A stretch of 64,000 nt of DNA from Microbacterium azadirachtae. Its GTDB lineage: Bacteria; Actinomycetota; Actinomycetes; Actinomycetales; Microbacteriaceae. The translations under genes were made by a program, and so were the position numbers. This document shows, piece after piece, positions 34,332 to 42,692 of the stretch. The notes beneath the pieces are model-generated. The model did no database searches, was not told where the DNA came from, and saw only the letters and a list, made by a program, of their open reading frames with translations. Numbering within the stretch: position 1 is the first letter of the stretch; each line of letters starts with the position of its first letter. The stretch lies in the NCBI RefSeq assembly GCF_000956545.1, contig NZ_JYIT01000075.1, forward strand, positions 1 to 64,000. The letters run 5' to 3'.

Positions 34332-34979
34332 CTAGCGAGGCGGATCCGCGCTCCGATCGTCGGCCTCGGCGAGGGCACGGGGCGGACGGATCCAGCGCCA
34401 CAGCGCCGCGGCCACGAGGAAGGCCGCTCCGGCGCCGATCAGCGCACCGCCCACCGTGTCGCTGAACCAGTGAACGCTGAGCACCGTGCGCGAGAAACCC
34501 ATCGCGACCGTCCACAGGGCGCCGCCGATCGCGACCCACAGCATCGGGAACAGGAACCAGAGCACCACGGCGAGGGCGGCGGCGTTCGCGGTGTGACCGG
34601 AGGGAAAGGACCCGAAGTCCGAGGCGATCAGCAGGTCCTGGGGACGATCGCGGCCCAGGGCCCTCTTGACGAGCTGCACGAGACCTGCGCTGAAGACGAA
34701 GGCCACGAGCGCGAAGACGGCCCCACGCCAGCCGCGACCGATCCAGGCGAGCACCGCGATCAGGAGCGGGACGAGGATGGTCGCGACCCAGCCGCCGCCG
34801 AGCACGTTCATCACCAGCGCCCAGCCCGTCAGCACCGGATTGCGCCACTCGACCATCTCGAGGTTCCAGGCGTCGTCGAGCGAGACGATGAGGCTCGGCG
34901 AGGTCGCCAGCACGATGGCGGTGACCAGGGTCGCCGCGACCCCGGCGAGACCAAGGACGAGAGCCACCCGACGAGTCAT
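34332..34979 (-). CDS. PAP2 superfamily membrane phosphatase
   Basis: A 215-residue membrane protein with six helices and the three PAP2 motifs: KRALGRDRPQ, FPSGHTANAAA and SRTVLSVHWFSDTVGG. These give the histidine phosphatase active site that faces the outside. Such enzymes dephosphorylate undecaprenyl pyrophosphate, phosphatidylglycerol phosphate or phosphatidate; the substrate cannot be told from sequence. The ATG at 34979 has GGGGGAG ten bases upstream, and GTG 34997 is an alternative. Confidence 0.93.
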   Translation of the reverse strand: MTRRVALVLGLAGVAATLVTAIVLATSPSLIVSLDDAWNLEMVEWRNPVLTGWALVMNVLGGGWVATILVPLLIAVLAWIGRGWRGAVFALVAFVFSAGLVQLVKRALGRDRPQDLLIASDFGSFPSGHTANAAALAVVLWFLFPMLWVAIGGALWTVAMGFSRTVLSVHWFSDTVGGALIGAGAAFLVAAALWRWIRPPRALAEADDRSADPPR

Positions 34980-35017
34980 CCGCCCATTCTCCCCCACCTC
35001 CCCCCGGCAGACGCGAC

Positions 35018-35107
35018 GCCGCCCCCGCTCCGTCTATTTGCGTCAAACCGTGGGTTCCGGTGCCGAAACGGCACCGTTTGACGCAAATAGACGGAAGCGG
35101 GGGCGGC
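35018..35107. repeat. 90-bp near-perfect palindrome with inner hairpin
   Basis: The left arm (35018-35048) and right arm (35076-35107) are inverted copies: the 18-base cores CGTCTATTTGCGTCAAAC and GTTTGACGCAAATAGACG match perfectly, and the GC-rich outer parts (GCCGCCCCCGCT, AGCGGGGGCGGC) match with one extra base on the right. The loop holds a second hairpin GGTGCCG-AAA-CGGCACC. It lies seven bases after the stop of the sugar permease gene and before the PAP2 gene, so it could terminate the importer operon, but a symmetric A/T-containing core of this size also fits a dispersed repeat element. Confidence 0.85.
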
Positions 35108-35113
35108 GGGGGC

Positions 35114-36082
35114 TCAGCCCTTCGTGGCGCCGGCCAGCAGGCCGCGCACGAAGAAGCGCTGCAGCGCGAAGAAGACGATCAGCGGAACGATGATCGAGAT
35201 GAACGTTCCGGCCGACTGCAGGTACCACTGGTTGCCCCAGGTGCCGGACAGCGAGTTCAGCGTCTGGGTCAGTGGCAGGGAGGATTCCGGCGCGAAGATG
35301 GTCGCCACGAGCAGATCGTTCCAGACCCAGAGGAACTGGAAGATCGCGAACGACGCGATGGCCGGCATCGCGAGCGGCAGGATGATCCGGAAGAAGATCT
35401 GTCCGTGGCCCGCGCCGTCCACCCGAGCAGCCTCGACGACCTCACCGGGGATCTCCGCGATGAAGTTGTGCAGCATGAAGATCGCCAGCGGCATCGCGAA
35501 GATCGCGTGCGCGATCCACACCGTCGCGAAGCTGTGGTCGACATCCCGCAGGGTGAAGCCCGGGAAGATCTGCGTCCCGAACAGCGTGAGCCCCCGCGAG
35601 AACAGCGACAGCAACGGCACCAGGGCCATCTGGATCGGCACGATCTGCAGCGCGAACACGAACACGAACACGAGGTTCTTGCCCTTGAAGTTCATCCACG
35701 CGAAGCCGTAGGCGGCGAGCGAGGCGATGAAGATCGGGATCACCGTGGCCGGGATCGTGATCGCGAGCGAGTTCACGAACGAGGCGCCGAGCGTGAGGGC
35801 GGTGCCCCCCGAGGTCAGCGCGTCGGCGTAGTTGCTCAGCGTGAACGACGGGTCGACGAAGACCGTCCACCAGCCGGTGCTGTTCGAGTCCGCACCGGGA
35901 CGGAACGATGTGACGAACAGGCCGAGGGTGGGGATCGTCCAGAAGATCGCGATGATCACCGCCGCGATCGTGGCCCCCCGCGACGTGAGCCGCTTCTGCG
36001 CGGTCGCCTCGTTGCGGCGGGTGTCGCGCTCCACCTGGCGCTTGCTGCGATTGTCGGTGACGATCGCCTGTGTCGCACTCAT
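35114..36082 (-). CDS. Carbohydrate ABC transporter permease (MalG/AglG-like)
   Basis: A 322-residue binding-protein-dependent permease with six helices and the EAA loop EVVEAARVDGAGHGQIFFRI, the cytoplasmic contact to the ATPase. The N-terminal 35 residues are polar and basic. The ATG at 36082 shares one base with the TGA of the upstream permease (TGATG), and GGGAGATC stands ahead of it. It works with the MalF-like permease and the lipoprotein encoded upstream; the length and sequence style match alpha-glucoside (AglEFG-type) systems. No ATPase gene is nearby, so a shared MsiK-type ATPase is likely. Confidence 0.92.
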   Translation of the reverse strand: MSATQAIVTDNRSKRQVERDTRRNEATAQKRLTSRGATIAAVIIAIFWTIPTLGLFVTSFRPGADSNSTGWWTVFVDPSFTLSNYADALTSGGTALTLGASFVNSLAITIPATVIPIFIASLAAYGFAWMNFKGKNLVFVFVFALQIVPIQMALVPLLSLFSRGLTLFGTQIFPGFTLRDVDHSFATVWIAHAIFAMPLAIFMLHNFIAEIPGEVVEAARVDGAGHGQIFFRIILPLAMPAIASFAIFQFLWVWNDLLVATIFAPESSLPLTQTLNSLSGTWGNQWYLQSAGTFISIIVPLIVFFALQRFFVRGLLAGATKG

Positions 36083-37425
36083 CAGCGGATCTCCCTCTGC
36101 TTGGCCATCTGCCGGGCGTTGTAGATGATCAGCGGCAGCACGAACAGGAACAGCACCACGGCCAGGGCCGACGAGTGACCGTAGCTCTGGAACCGCTGCT
36201 GCTGGTTGACCATCTCGAAGCCGAGCACGGTGCTGTTCGCCCGGCCGCCGGTCATCACCGCGACGATGTCGTAGACCTTGAGCGAGGCGATCGTGATCGT
36301 GGTCAGCACCACGATGAGCGACGAGCGGATGCCCGGCACCGTGACGTTTCGGAACCTCTCCCAGGCGTTCGCGCCGTCCAGCGACGCGGCCTCGATCTGC
36401 TCGGTCGGGACCGCCTTGATGGCCGCCGACAGGATCACCATCGCGAAGCCGGTCTGCGTCCAGATGAACACGATCAGCAGGCAGATGGTGTTGACGAGCG
36501 GGGTGGTGTCCAGCCAGGAGACGGGCTTGCCTCCGAACAGGGTGACGATCGCGTTGAGCAGACCGATCTGCGCGCCCTGCCGGAAGTCGTAGATGAACTT
36601 CCAGATGATGCCGGCGCCGACGAACGAGATCGCGACCGGCATGAAGACGAACACCTTGAGGATCTTCTCGCCGCGCGCCCGGTCGATGAACACGGCGTAC
36701 GCGAGTCCGAAGATCGTCGACACGATCGGGGCGATGAGCGCCCAGATCAGCGTGTTGATGACGGACCAGAAGCCCTCCGGGTTCGTGAACACCCACTGGT
36801 AGTTCTCGAGCGCGACGAAGTCCTTGCCGGTCTTGTCGAAGAACGACTGGATGATCGTGCTCACGGCCGGGTAGATGAGTCCCACGATGAGCAGAAGCGT
36901 GGCGGGCGCCATGAACAGCGTGAGCTGGAACAGGTAGCCGGATCCCTCACGCGCGCGGTAGTCCGCGAAGAACAGCAGCCCGCCGGCGACCAGCGCGATG
37001 ATCATGACGTAGACGACGGCGTTCTGGTAGGGCCGCAGCATCATGAACGCCAGGACCGGGATGGCGAAGCACGCCACCAGGCGCAGCCAGAAGTAGCCCT
37101 TCCCATGCCGCGGCGCGTACTCGATGAGCACCAGCAGCACTCCGGCGACGACGGCGAACACGAGGAGCACCAGAGGGATCTGGAGCAGCGGGTTCAGCTG
37201 GCCGATCCAGGTGAAGAAGCTGTTGAGCGAGAAGCCGAGCGACGTCGGCTTCGGGTTGTCCGCCGGACCACCGGCGAGGAGGGCGAAGAAGACCCCGATG
37301 ATCACGACGGCGCCGACGATGTAGGCGCCGACCGTGACGGATCGGGAAGCGGTCGTGCGGCCGGAGCTCACGGATTCGGTCTTGCGACTGGATCGCGTGG
37401 TCTCGGTCGCTGTGGTTTGCGACAT
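36082..37425 (-). CDS. Carbohydrate ABC transporter permease (MalF/AglF-like)
   Basis: A 447-residue permease. The C-terminal 290 residues form the usual MalF-type domain with EAA loop EQIEAASLDGANAWERFRNV. The N-terminal 150 residues add three or four extra helices (VTVGAYIVGAVVIIGVFFAL, IPLVLLVFAVVAGVLLVLI, AVVYVMIIALVAGGLLFFAD), an extension seen in AglF-type permeases. It is followed with one base of overlap by the second permease, and the solute-binding lipoprotein gene lies about 110 bases upstream. Confidence 0.92.
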   Translation of the reverse strand: MSQTTATETTRSSRKTESVSSGRTTASRSVTVGAYIVGAVVIIGVFFALLAGGPADNPKPTSLGFSLNSFFTWIGQLNPLLQIPLVLLVFAVVAGVLLVLIEYAPRHGKGYFWLRLVACFAIPVLAFMMLRPYQNAVVYVMIIALVAGGLLFFADYRAREGSGYLFQLTLFMAPATLLLIVGLIYPAVSTIIQSFFDKTGKDFVALENYQWVFTNPEGFWSVINTLIWALIAPIVSTIFGLAYAVFIDRARGEKILKVFVFMPVAISFVGAGIIWKFIYDFRQGAQIGLLNAIVTLFGGKPVSWLDTTPLVNTICLLIVFIWTQTGFAMVILSAAIKAVPTEQIEAASLDGANAWERFRNVTVPGIRSSLIVVLTTITIASLKVYDIVAVMTGGRANSTVLGFEMVNQQQRFQSYGHSSALAVVLFLFVLPLIIYNARQMAKQREIR

Positions 37426-37536
37426 GTGGACCCCTTATGACGGTTCGACGGTGAACACTTTCAGGACCTTCCCGAGACGACTGCGGGGCCGCCCGCGCTG
37501 GCGGACGACCCCGCAGTCTCTCAGGTGGTACTCAGA

Positions 37537-38868
37537 CTAGTTCTTGTAACCGGCCTGGATATCGCTCAGCACCTGATCGGTCGGCTTTCCGTCGATCCAG
37601 CTGACCATGCCCTTCCAGAACGATCCGGAGCCGACGGTGGCCGGCATCAGGTCGCTCGCGTCGAAACGCAGCGTGGTCTTGGGATCCTGCAGCGTCTTCA
37701 TCGCGTCCTGCAGGAACTGGCTGGAGGCGAGCGAGGCGTCCGCGTTCTTGTTGGCGGAGATCACGCCGCCGAGCTTGACGCGGGCGTTCGCGAACTCCGG
37801 CGAGGACATGAACTCCAGGACCTTCTTGGTCGCGGCGCTGTCGGTGAAGCCGGCGACGAACTCGCCGCCGCCCTCGATGGTGTTCTCACCCTCCTTGAGG
37901 CCGGGGAGCACGAACGCGTACACGTCGCCGTCGGGGGCGACCTTCGGCGCGGCGCCCGCCTTGGTCTTCACGTCGAGGAAGTTCGACGAGAGGAACGAGG
38001 CCTGGTGCGTCATGAGGCAGGTGCCGTCGGCCACCTTGGCCGCGACGTCCGCGAAGGCGGTCGAGTTGATGCTCTTCACGTCGCCGAAGCCCGCGTTGAC
38101 GTACTTCGGGTCGAGCAGGATCGTGCCCACGGCGTCGAAGGCCTGCTTGATCTGAGGGTCGGTGAACTTCACGTCGCCCGCGACCCACTTGTCGTAGACG
38201 TCGGTGCCGCTCTGGCGCAGGACGAGGTCCTCGATCCAGTCGGTGCCCGGCCAGCCGGAGGCGTCACCCGAGGCGAAGCCCGCGCACCACGGAGCGGCGC
38301 CGGTCTTCTCCTGGAGCGTCTTGGTGAGCGTCAGCAGGTCGTCCCAGGTCTTCGGCACCTCGACGCCGAGCTCCTTGAACTTCGCCGGCGAGTACCAGAC
38401 GTAGCCCTTGACGTTCGCGAGCATCGGCGCGGCGTAGAACTTGCCGTCGATGGTGCCGTACGTCTTCCAGTCCTTCGACCAGTTCTTGTCGACGTTGGCC
38501 GAGACCTCCGAGGGGGCCTCCTTGACCTGGCCCGTGCCGACGAGGCTCTTCAGCAGACCCGGCTGCGGCACGATCGCGATGTCCGGGGCGCTGCCGCCGG
38601 ACACCTTCGTGACGATGTTGCCCTCGAAGCCCTTGTCGCCCGTGTAGACGACCTTGATGCCGGTGTCCTTCGTGAACTGATCGAAGGACTTGTTCAGCAG
38701 GTCGGCCTCGGATCCCGTGATACCGCCGGAGATCTTGACGGTCTCACCCTTGCCGGACGAATCCCCGCCGCCCGACGAGCCGCCTTCGGCGCAACCCGCG
38801 AGAGCGAGACCGGACACCGCGATCAGCGCCAGGGGCGCGATCAGGCGACGTCGCTGAGACATTCCCAT
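37537..38868 (-). CDS. Sugar-binding lipoprotein of a carbohydrate ABC importer
   Basis: A 443-residue extracellular solute-binding protein. The signal peptide ends in the lipobox LALAGC, followed by a Gly/Ser linker (AEGGSSGGGDSSGKG). The fold resembles family 1 sugar-binding proteins of the AglE/ThuE (alpha-glucoside) type: GLLKSLVGTGQVKEAPSEV, GYVWYSPAKFKELGVEVPKT and WDDLLTLTKTLQEKTG. The ATG at 38868 has AAGGAGA seven bases upstream. It is the first gene of the importer operon, divergent from a LacI-type repressor; operator-like palindromes lie upstream. Confidence 0.93.
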   Translation of the reverse strand: MGMSQRRRLIAPLALIAVSGLALAGCAEGGSSGGGDSSGKGETVKISGGITGSEADLLNKSFDQFTKDTGIKVVYTGDKGFEGNIVTKVSGGSAPDIAIVPQPGLLKSLVGTGQVKEAPSEVSANVDKNWSKDWKTYGTIDGKFYAAPMLANVKGYVWYSPAKFKELGVEVPKTWDDLLTLTKTLQEKTGAAPWCAGFASGDASGWPGTDWIEDLVLRQSGTDVYDKWVAGDVKFTDPQIKQAFDAVGTILLDPKYVNAGFGDVKSINSTAFADVAAKVADGTCLMTHQASFLSSNFLDVKTKAGAAPKVAPDGDVYAFVLPGLKEGENTIEGGGEFVAGFTDSAATKKVLEFMSSPEFANARVKLGGVISANKNADASLASSQFLQDAMKTLQDPKTTLRFDASDLMPATVGSGSFWKGMVSWIDGKPTDQVLSDIQAGYKN

Positions 38869-38925
38869 ACGTTTTCTCCTTCGAATTCGCGGGGGCCATT
38901 TCCCCAACGCTGGGGGCTCCTCTCA

Positions 38926-38937
38926 GGAACCGCTTCC
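38926..38937. promoter_or_regulatory. LacI-type operator candidate near the sugar-binding protein gene
   Basis: GGAACCGCTTCC is a near-perfect 12-base palindrome 58 bases before the lipoprotein start. It differs in one central base from GGAACCGGTTCC at 39040-39051. The shared GGAACCGNTTCC core fits a LacI-family operator. Confidence 0.65.
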
Positions 38938-39024
38938 AGGCGACACTAGTGACCCTCCCGGTCTTTGCGCAACGTGCATCGGATCACAACTGGATAACCG
39001 GCGTCATCGCGCCCCCGGGATCCA

Positions 39025-39051
39025 TGGGAGCGCTTTCAAGGAACCGGTTCC
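39025..39051. promoter_or_regulatory. Two adjacent LacI-type operator candidates before the repressor gene
   Basis: TGGGAGCGCTTTCA (39025-39038) has the CGCT-centred pattern of LacI-family operators, and GGAACCGGTTCC (39040-39051) is a perfect palindrome. Both lie 55-80 bases before the repressor start and about 160 bases from the lipoprotein gene. With the site at 38926-38937 they could allow repression of both divergent units. Confidence 0.65.
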
Positions 39052-39105
39052 ATAGCGTCTGAGATATCGCTATGGTGAGGGAATCCGTTTCGAGGAGGAT
39101 TCGCC

Positions 39106-40125
39106 GTGACCGGGATCATCGACGTCGCACTGCGCGCGGGCGTGGCGAAATCGACGGCCAGTCGCGCCCTCAGCGGGAACGGCTACGTCTCCGCCGAGAC
39201 CCGGGAGCGCGTCGAGCGCGCAGCCAGGGAGCTCGCCTACTCCGCGCACTCCAGCGCCTCCAGTCTCGCGACCGGACGCACCTCGACGATCGGCGTCATC
39301 ATGCCGGTGGCCGACCGCTGGTACTTCGCCGAGCTGCTCGCGGGGCTGCAGCAGGCGCTCATCGCCGACGGCCTCGACCTCGCGCTCTACGGCGCCGCCG
39401 AGGGCAGCGCCGAGCGTGCCAGGATGCTGGACCATGCGCTCGCGGGGCGCCGGTTCGACGGCATCATCGCGGTCTGCCTGCAGCCCGGCGCGCATGAGCT
39501 GGAGCGTCTGACGGGCATCGGGCTCCCGCTCGTGTCGGTCGGCCCTTTCGCCGAAGGCGCCGACACCGTCACGATCGACGACGTGGCCGCCGCGCGGGTC
39601 GCGACGGAGCACCTGATCGACCTCGGCCACGAGGACATCGCGTTCCTCGGCGACGCGCTGGACGGCGACCGCTTCAGCTACGGCGAGCGCAAGCGCCTGG
39701 ACGGCTACCGCCAGGCCATGACCGCGGCCGGACTCGAGCACCGGATCCGCGCCGTGCGCACGCCGTCCACGATCCCGGAGGCCTTCGCCACGGCGGCCGC
39801 ACTGCTCGCCGACCGCCGGCACCGCCCGACCGCGATCGCCGCCGTGTGCGACGAGGCGGCGGTCGGAGCCATCATCGCGGCGCAGCGTCTCGGGATCGGA
39901 GTGCCCAGCGACCTGAGCGTGACCGGCGTCGACGACCACCGCTACGCCGAGATGTTCAGCCTCACCACGATCCGTCAGAGCCCGCGCGAGCAGGGCATCG
40001 AGGCGGTGCGCCTGCTGCGTGCCCGCATGCAGGACGCCGACGCGCCCCTGAGGCACGTGATCTCGCCCGCGACGCTCGTGGCCCGTCAGTCCACGGCCGC
40101 CCCGCGCCTCGACACCGCCCGGTGA
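39106..40125 (+). CDS. LacI family transcriptional regulator
   Basis: A 339-residue LacI repressor. The N-terminal HTH reads IIDVALRAGVAKSTASRALS, followed by the hinge (AARELAYSAHSSASSLATGR) and a periplasmic-binding-protein-like sensor domain (TSTIGVIMPVADRWYFAELL, IAFLGDALDGDRFSYGERKR, VTGVDDHRYAEMFSLTTIRQ). The GTG start has GAGGAGG eight bases upstream. It is divergent from an alpha-glucoside-type importer and probably represses it until the sugar or a derivative binds. A perfect hairpin terminator follows the stop. Confidence 0.93.
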   Translation: MTGIIDVALRAGVAKSTASRALSGNGYVSAETRERVERAARELAYSAHSSASSLATGRTSTIGVIMPVADRWYFAELLAGLQQALIADGLDLALYGAAEGSAERARMLDHALAGRRFDGIIAVCLQPGAHELERLTGIGLPLVSVGPFAEGADTVTIDDVAAARVATEHLIDLGHEDIAFLGDALDGDRFSYGERKRLDGYRQAMTAAGLEHRIRAVRTPSTIPEAFATAAALLADRRHRPTAIAAVCDEAAVGAIIAAQRLGIGVPSDLSVTGVDDHRYAEMFSLTTIRQSPREQGIEAVRLLRARMQDADAPLRHVISPATLVARQSTAAPRLDTAR

Positions 40126-40129
40126 CGCA

Positions 40130-40159
40130 CGAAGGCCCCGGGCGGACCCGGGGCCTTCG
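40130..40159. terminator. Bidirectional hairpin terminator between lacI-type gene and rplL
   Basis: CGAAGGCCCCGGG-CGGA-CCCGGGGCCTTCG is a perfect 13-base stem with a 4-base loop, five bases after the repressor stop. It also lies 50 bases past the rplL stop on the other strand, so it can serve both. Confidence 0.85.
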
Positions 40160-40210
40160 CAGACGCTCTTGAGCGCAGGCGAGGCGCTGCTGCGCCTCGA
40201 GGGAACGAGA

Positions 40211-40594
40211 TTACTTGAGGGTAACCGTCGCGCCAGCCTCCTCCAGGGAAGCCTTGGCCTTCTCGGCGGCCTCCTTGTTGGCGCCCTCCAGGACGGCCTT
40301 GGGGGCACCGTCGACGACGGCCTTGGCCTCGCCGAGGCCGAGCGAGGTGAGCTCGCGGACGACCTTGATGACCTGGATCTTCTTGTCGCCGGCGGCCTCG
40401 AGGATGACGTCGAACGAGTCCTTCTCCTCCTCGGCCTCAGCGGCACCCGCGCCACCCGCGGCGCCGGCGACGGCGACGGGAGCAGCAGCGGTGACGTCGA
40501 ACTTCTCCTCGAACGCCTTCACGAACTCGCTGAGCTCGACAAGGGTCAGACCAGCGAACTGGTCGAGCAGCTCCTCGGTGGTGAGCTTCGCCAT
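40211..40594 (-). CDS. rplL: 50S ribosomal protein L7/L12
   Basis: A 127-residue L7/L12. The N-terminal dimerisation domain [20 protein letters not shown], an Ala/Gly-rich hinge ([15 protein letters not shown]) and the C-terminal factor-binding domain ([39 protein letters not shown]) are all present. Length and sequence are standard. It forms the ribosomal stalk with L10 and recruits translation factors. The gene follows rplJ after 49 bases. Confidence 0.98.
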   Translation of the reverse strand: MAKLTTEELLDQFAGLTLVELSEFVKAFEEKFDVTAAAPVAVAGAAGGAGAAEAEEEKDSFDVILEAAGDKKIQVIKVVRELTSLGLGEAKAVVDGAPKAVLEGANKEAAEKAKASLEEAGATVTLK

Positions 40595-40643
40595 GATGTA
40601 TCTCCTAGATAGATGGGGTTTGTGGGGTGAAGACCTTGGAGGC

Positions 40644-41132
40644 TCAGGCGGCCTCGGCGGTCTCCAGCTTCTCGCGAAGAGCGTCGATGGTGGCCGCAGC
40701 CTTGCCCATCGTCGCCTTCATCATGCCCGCAGCCTTCGCCAGCAGAACCTCACGGCTCTCCAGGGAGGCGTACTTGTTGACCTCGTCGGCACTCAGGGCG
40801 TTGCCCTCGAAGATGCCGCCCTTGATCACGAGAAGCGGGTTGGCCTTGGCGAAGTCACGCAGAGCCTTGGCGGTGGCGACGAAGTCACCGTGCACGAACG
40901 CAACGGCCGACGGACCCTTGAGGTCGTCGTCCAGCGCCGTGATCCCCGCGTTGTTCGCGGCGATCTTGGTCAGCGTGTTCTTCACCACGGCGTAGTTCGC
41001 GTCCTGACGGATGCTGTTGCGCAGCTGCTTGAGCTGGGCAACCGTCAGACCGCGGTACTCGGTCAGCAGAACGGCGTTCGAGTCCTCGAAATTCTTCGTG
41101 AGCTCGGCGACCGATGCATCCTTCTGCGCCAT
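40644..41132 (-). CDS. rplJ: 50S ribosomal protein L10
   Basis: A 162-residue L10: [76 protein letters not shown]. It anchors L7/L12 on the 23S rRNA. The ATG at 41132 has AAGGAG seven bases upstream; longer frames to 41369 are leader sequence, not coding. rplK and rplA are not adjacent: upstream is a divergent nuclease gene. The long leader with a terminator-like hairpin suggests autoregulation or attenuation. Confidence 0.97.
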   Translation of the reverse strand: MAQKDASVAELTKNFEDSNAVLLTEYRGLTVAQLKQLRNSIRQDANYAVVKNTLTKIAANNAGITALDDDLKGPSAVAFVHGDFVATAKALRDFAKANPLLVIKGGIFEGNALSADEVNKYASLESREVLLAKAAGMMKATMGKAAATIDALREKLETAEAA

Positions 41133-41156
41133 GGTCACTCCTTGATGAGTACGGGA

Positions 41157-41176
41157 TGCTCCACGGCGGTGGAGCA
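41157..41176 (-). promoter_or_regulatory. Hairpin just before the rplJ ribosome binding site
   Basis: TGCTCCAC and GTGGAGCA form a perfect 8-base stem with a 4-base loop, about 25 bases before the rplJ start. It is part of the 5' untranslated leader and could take part in L10-mediated control; it might also be an alternative partner for the upstream attenuator. Confidence 0.55.
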
Positions 41177-41205
41177 CCGGCCTCGACCGCTGCGCTCTGC
41201 AGGCA

Positions 41206-41238
41206 AACAAAAACGCTCCGGCGCAAGCGCACGGAGCG
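41206..41238 (-). terminator. Terminator-like attenuator in the rplJ-rplL leader
   Basis: On the minus strand CGCTCCG-TGCGCTTGCGC-CGGAGCG is followed by TTTTTGTTT. This is the only stem here with a clear T tract. There is no minus-strand gene upstream that it could terminate (the next gene is on the plus strand, starting at 41483), so it must lie in the leader of rplJ. A possible promoter for the leader is TTTGGG, 18 bases, TAGTCT at about 41367-41396. Confidence 0.7.
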
Positions 41239-41482
41239 GGATCCAAGATCTGGAGGACGTTCGTGTCACCTGCGCGGGCCTCTGCTGAGTGGATCCGGGG
41301 ATCCGGCAGTGCTTCGATCGTCTCGCACTCGCGTGCACGACGATGACCAGCGGTCTTCGGTTGATCCAAGACTACGGCATCCTCCGCGCTCCCCCAAATC
41401 GGGGCGGCCGCGGCGGACGGCGACCGCGGTGCATCGGCGTGCCCGGCGCGGAGGCGTCGGCGGGCGGAGGTAGCCTCGATGG

Positions 41483-42163
41483 GTGACCCCGGAACTCGAA
41501 GCGCGCATCGTGGCCGACTCGCGCGACCGGGTCGCCTGGCTGCGCGCGCGAGCCCGAGGCATCACCGCGACCGACGTCGCCGGGCTCACCAGCGAGGTCT
41601 CCATCGCCCGCGCCGCCGACGCCAAGCTCGGCGCAGGCCCGCGGTTCGCCGGCAACGCCTACACCGACCACGGCCGCCGGCGCGAGCCCGAGATCGCGGC
41701 CTGGGTCGCCGCGACGCACGGCATCATGCCGTCCTCCGCGCTGTTCCGCGCCGAGGTGGAGGCGCGGCACCTGGCCACGCCCGACGGCATCCTGCAGGAT
41801 CCGGGCGGACGCATCCTGCTGGCCGAGATCAAGACGACCAACAAGTCGTGGCGGCAGATCCCCCGCACCTACCTGCGCCAGGTGTGGTGGCAGCAGCATG
41901 TGCTCGGCGCGGAGCGCACGCTCTTCGTCTGGGAGGAGCACGACGACTTCCGTCCCGTGCACGACGAGCCGCACTGCGTCTGGATCGACCGCGACGAGCG
42001 CGAGATCGAGACCCTGGTCGGGCTCGCGACGCGACTGATCGACGAGCTCTACCACCGCACGACGGGTCGCACTCCCCCGTCGCGCACGCCGTCGGCGCCC
42101 GAGAGCCGGCGCGACGCGCTGCGCGAGCGGGACATGTTCCGGGCCCTCGCGCTCGCGGAGTGA
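41483..42163 (+). CDS. YqaJ-like PD-(D/E)XK nuclease domain protein
   Basis: A 226-residue protein of the lambda exonuclease/YqaJ recombinase group. [17 protein letters not shown] opens the family pattern, [18 protein letters not shown] follows, and the nuclease core is [20 protein letters not shown] with D and ExK catalytic residues and [16 protein letters not shown] as the usual next helix. YqaJ proteins in phages degrade DNA ends during recombination; chromosomal copies such as this have no proven role. It starts at a GTG and is not part of an operon or prophage. Confidence 0.82.
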   Translation: MTPELEARIVADSRDRVAWLRARARGITATDVAGLTSEVSIARAADAKLGAGPRFAGNAYTDHGRRREPEIAAWVAATHGIMPSSALFRAEVEARHLATPDGILQDPGGRILLAEIKTTNKSWRQIPRTYLRQVWWQQHVLGAERTLFVWEEHDDFRPVHDEPHCVWIDRDEREIETLVGLATRLIDELYHRTTGRTPPSRTPSAPESRRDALRERDMFRALALAE

Positions 42164-42170
42164 GCGCGCC

Positions 42171-42692
42171 TCAGACGCACTTCGCGTTGAGGCCGGCCAC
42201 CGACATCGTGAGCGTCTTCGTGAGGCTCGCCGACGTCCAGTTCGTGCCCGCCGCGTTCACGACGGTGAAGGTGGTCGTGCTCCCGAGCAGGTTGGTGACG
42301 AGGCTCAGCAGCAGGGTCTGATCGAGGGTCACCGAGTAGGTGTAGGGGCCCGTCCCGGAGGAGCTGATCCCCGTGACCGTGCTCGTCTTGACCGACGAGC
42401 TCGCCGTGAGCACCGTGATCCCGCCGACCGTCGCCGTGAGCGGGTACGCGGACTGCCAGCCGATCGTCACGCTCGCGAAGATGCCGGCGACCCCCTTCGT
42501 CACGGTGCACGTCATGTTCGACGGGTTCGACAGGGTCGCCGCGGTCACGGTCCCGCTCGCCACGTACTCGCCGTCCGTGTAGGAGGCGTCGGTCATCGCC
42601 GGACGGGGCCACAGCAGCGCCGCCGCGCATCCCGCGACGACGAGCGCCGCGAGCACGGCACGGCGCAGGCGCGAGCGCTTCGCGGCGATCAT
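42171..42692 (-). CDS. Secreted protein with SipW-cognate-like N-terminal signature (third substrate)
   Basis: A 173-residue protein. An N-terminal membrane segment (AVLAALVVAGCAAALLWPRP) is followed by DASYTDGEYVASGTVTAATL, which resembles the A-W-N-D-x-E-F-A-x-G-T-F-T-A pattern of the two proteins at 44051-45308. The rest is Ser/Thr-rich and beta-like, with two cysteines. The ATG at 42692 overlaps the LPATG gene by four bases (ATGA). It is the last gene of the signal peptidase operon and probably a substrate. TasA/camelysin-like function is an inference. Confidence 0.72.
   Translation of the reverse strand: MIAAKRSRLRRAVLAALVVAGCAAALLWPRPAMTDASYTDGEYVASGTVTAATLSNPSNMTCTVTKGVAGIFASVTIGWQSAYPLTATVGGITVLTASSSVKTSTVTGISSSGTGPYTYSVTLDQTLLLSLVTNLLGSTTTFTVVNAAGTNWTSASLTKTLTMSVAGLNAKCV

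Noticed and set aside
35018..35107. CRISPR-like repeat
   Set aside because: It is a single inverted repeat with no tandem copies or spacers; no CRISPR array was found in the window.
41483..42163. Prophage marker (YqaJ-like nuclease)
   Set aside because: No phage structural, integrase or lysis genes surround it; it sits between ribosomal protein genes and a surface-protein operon.
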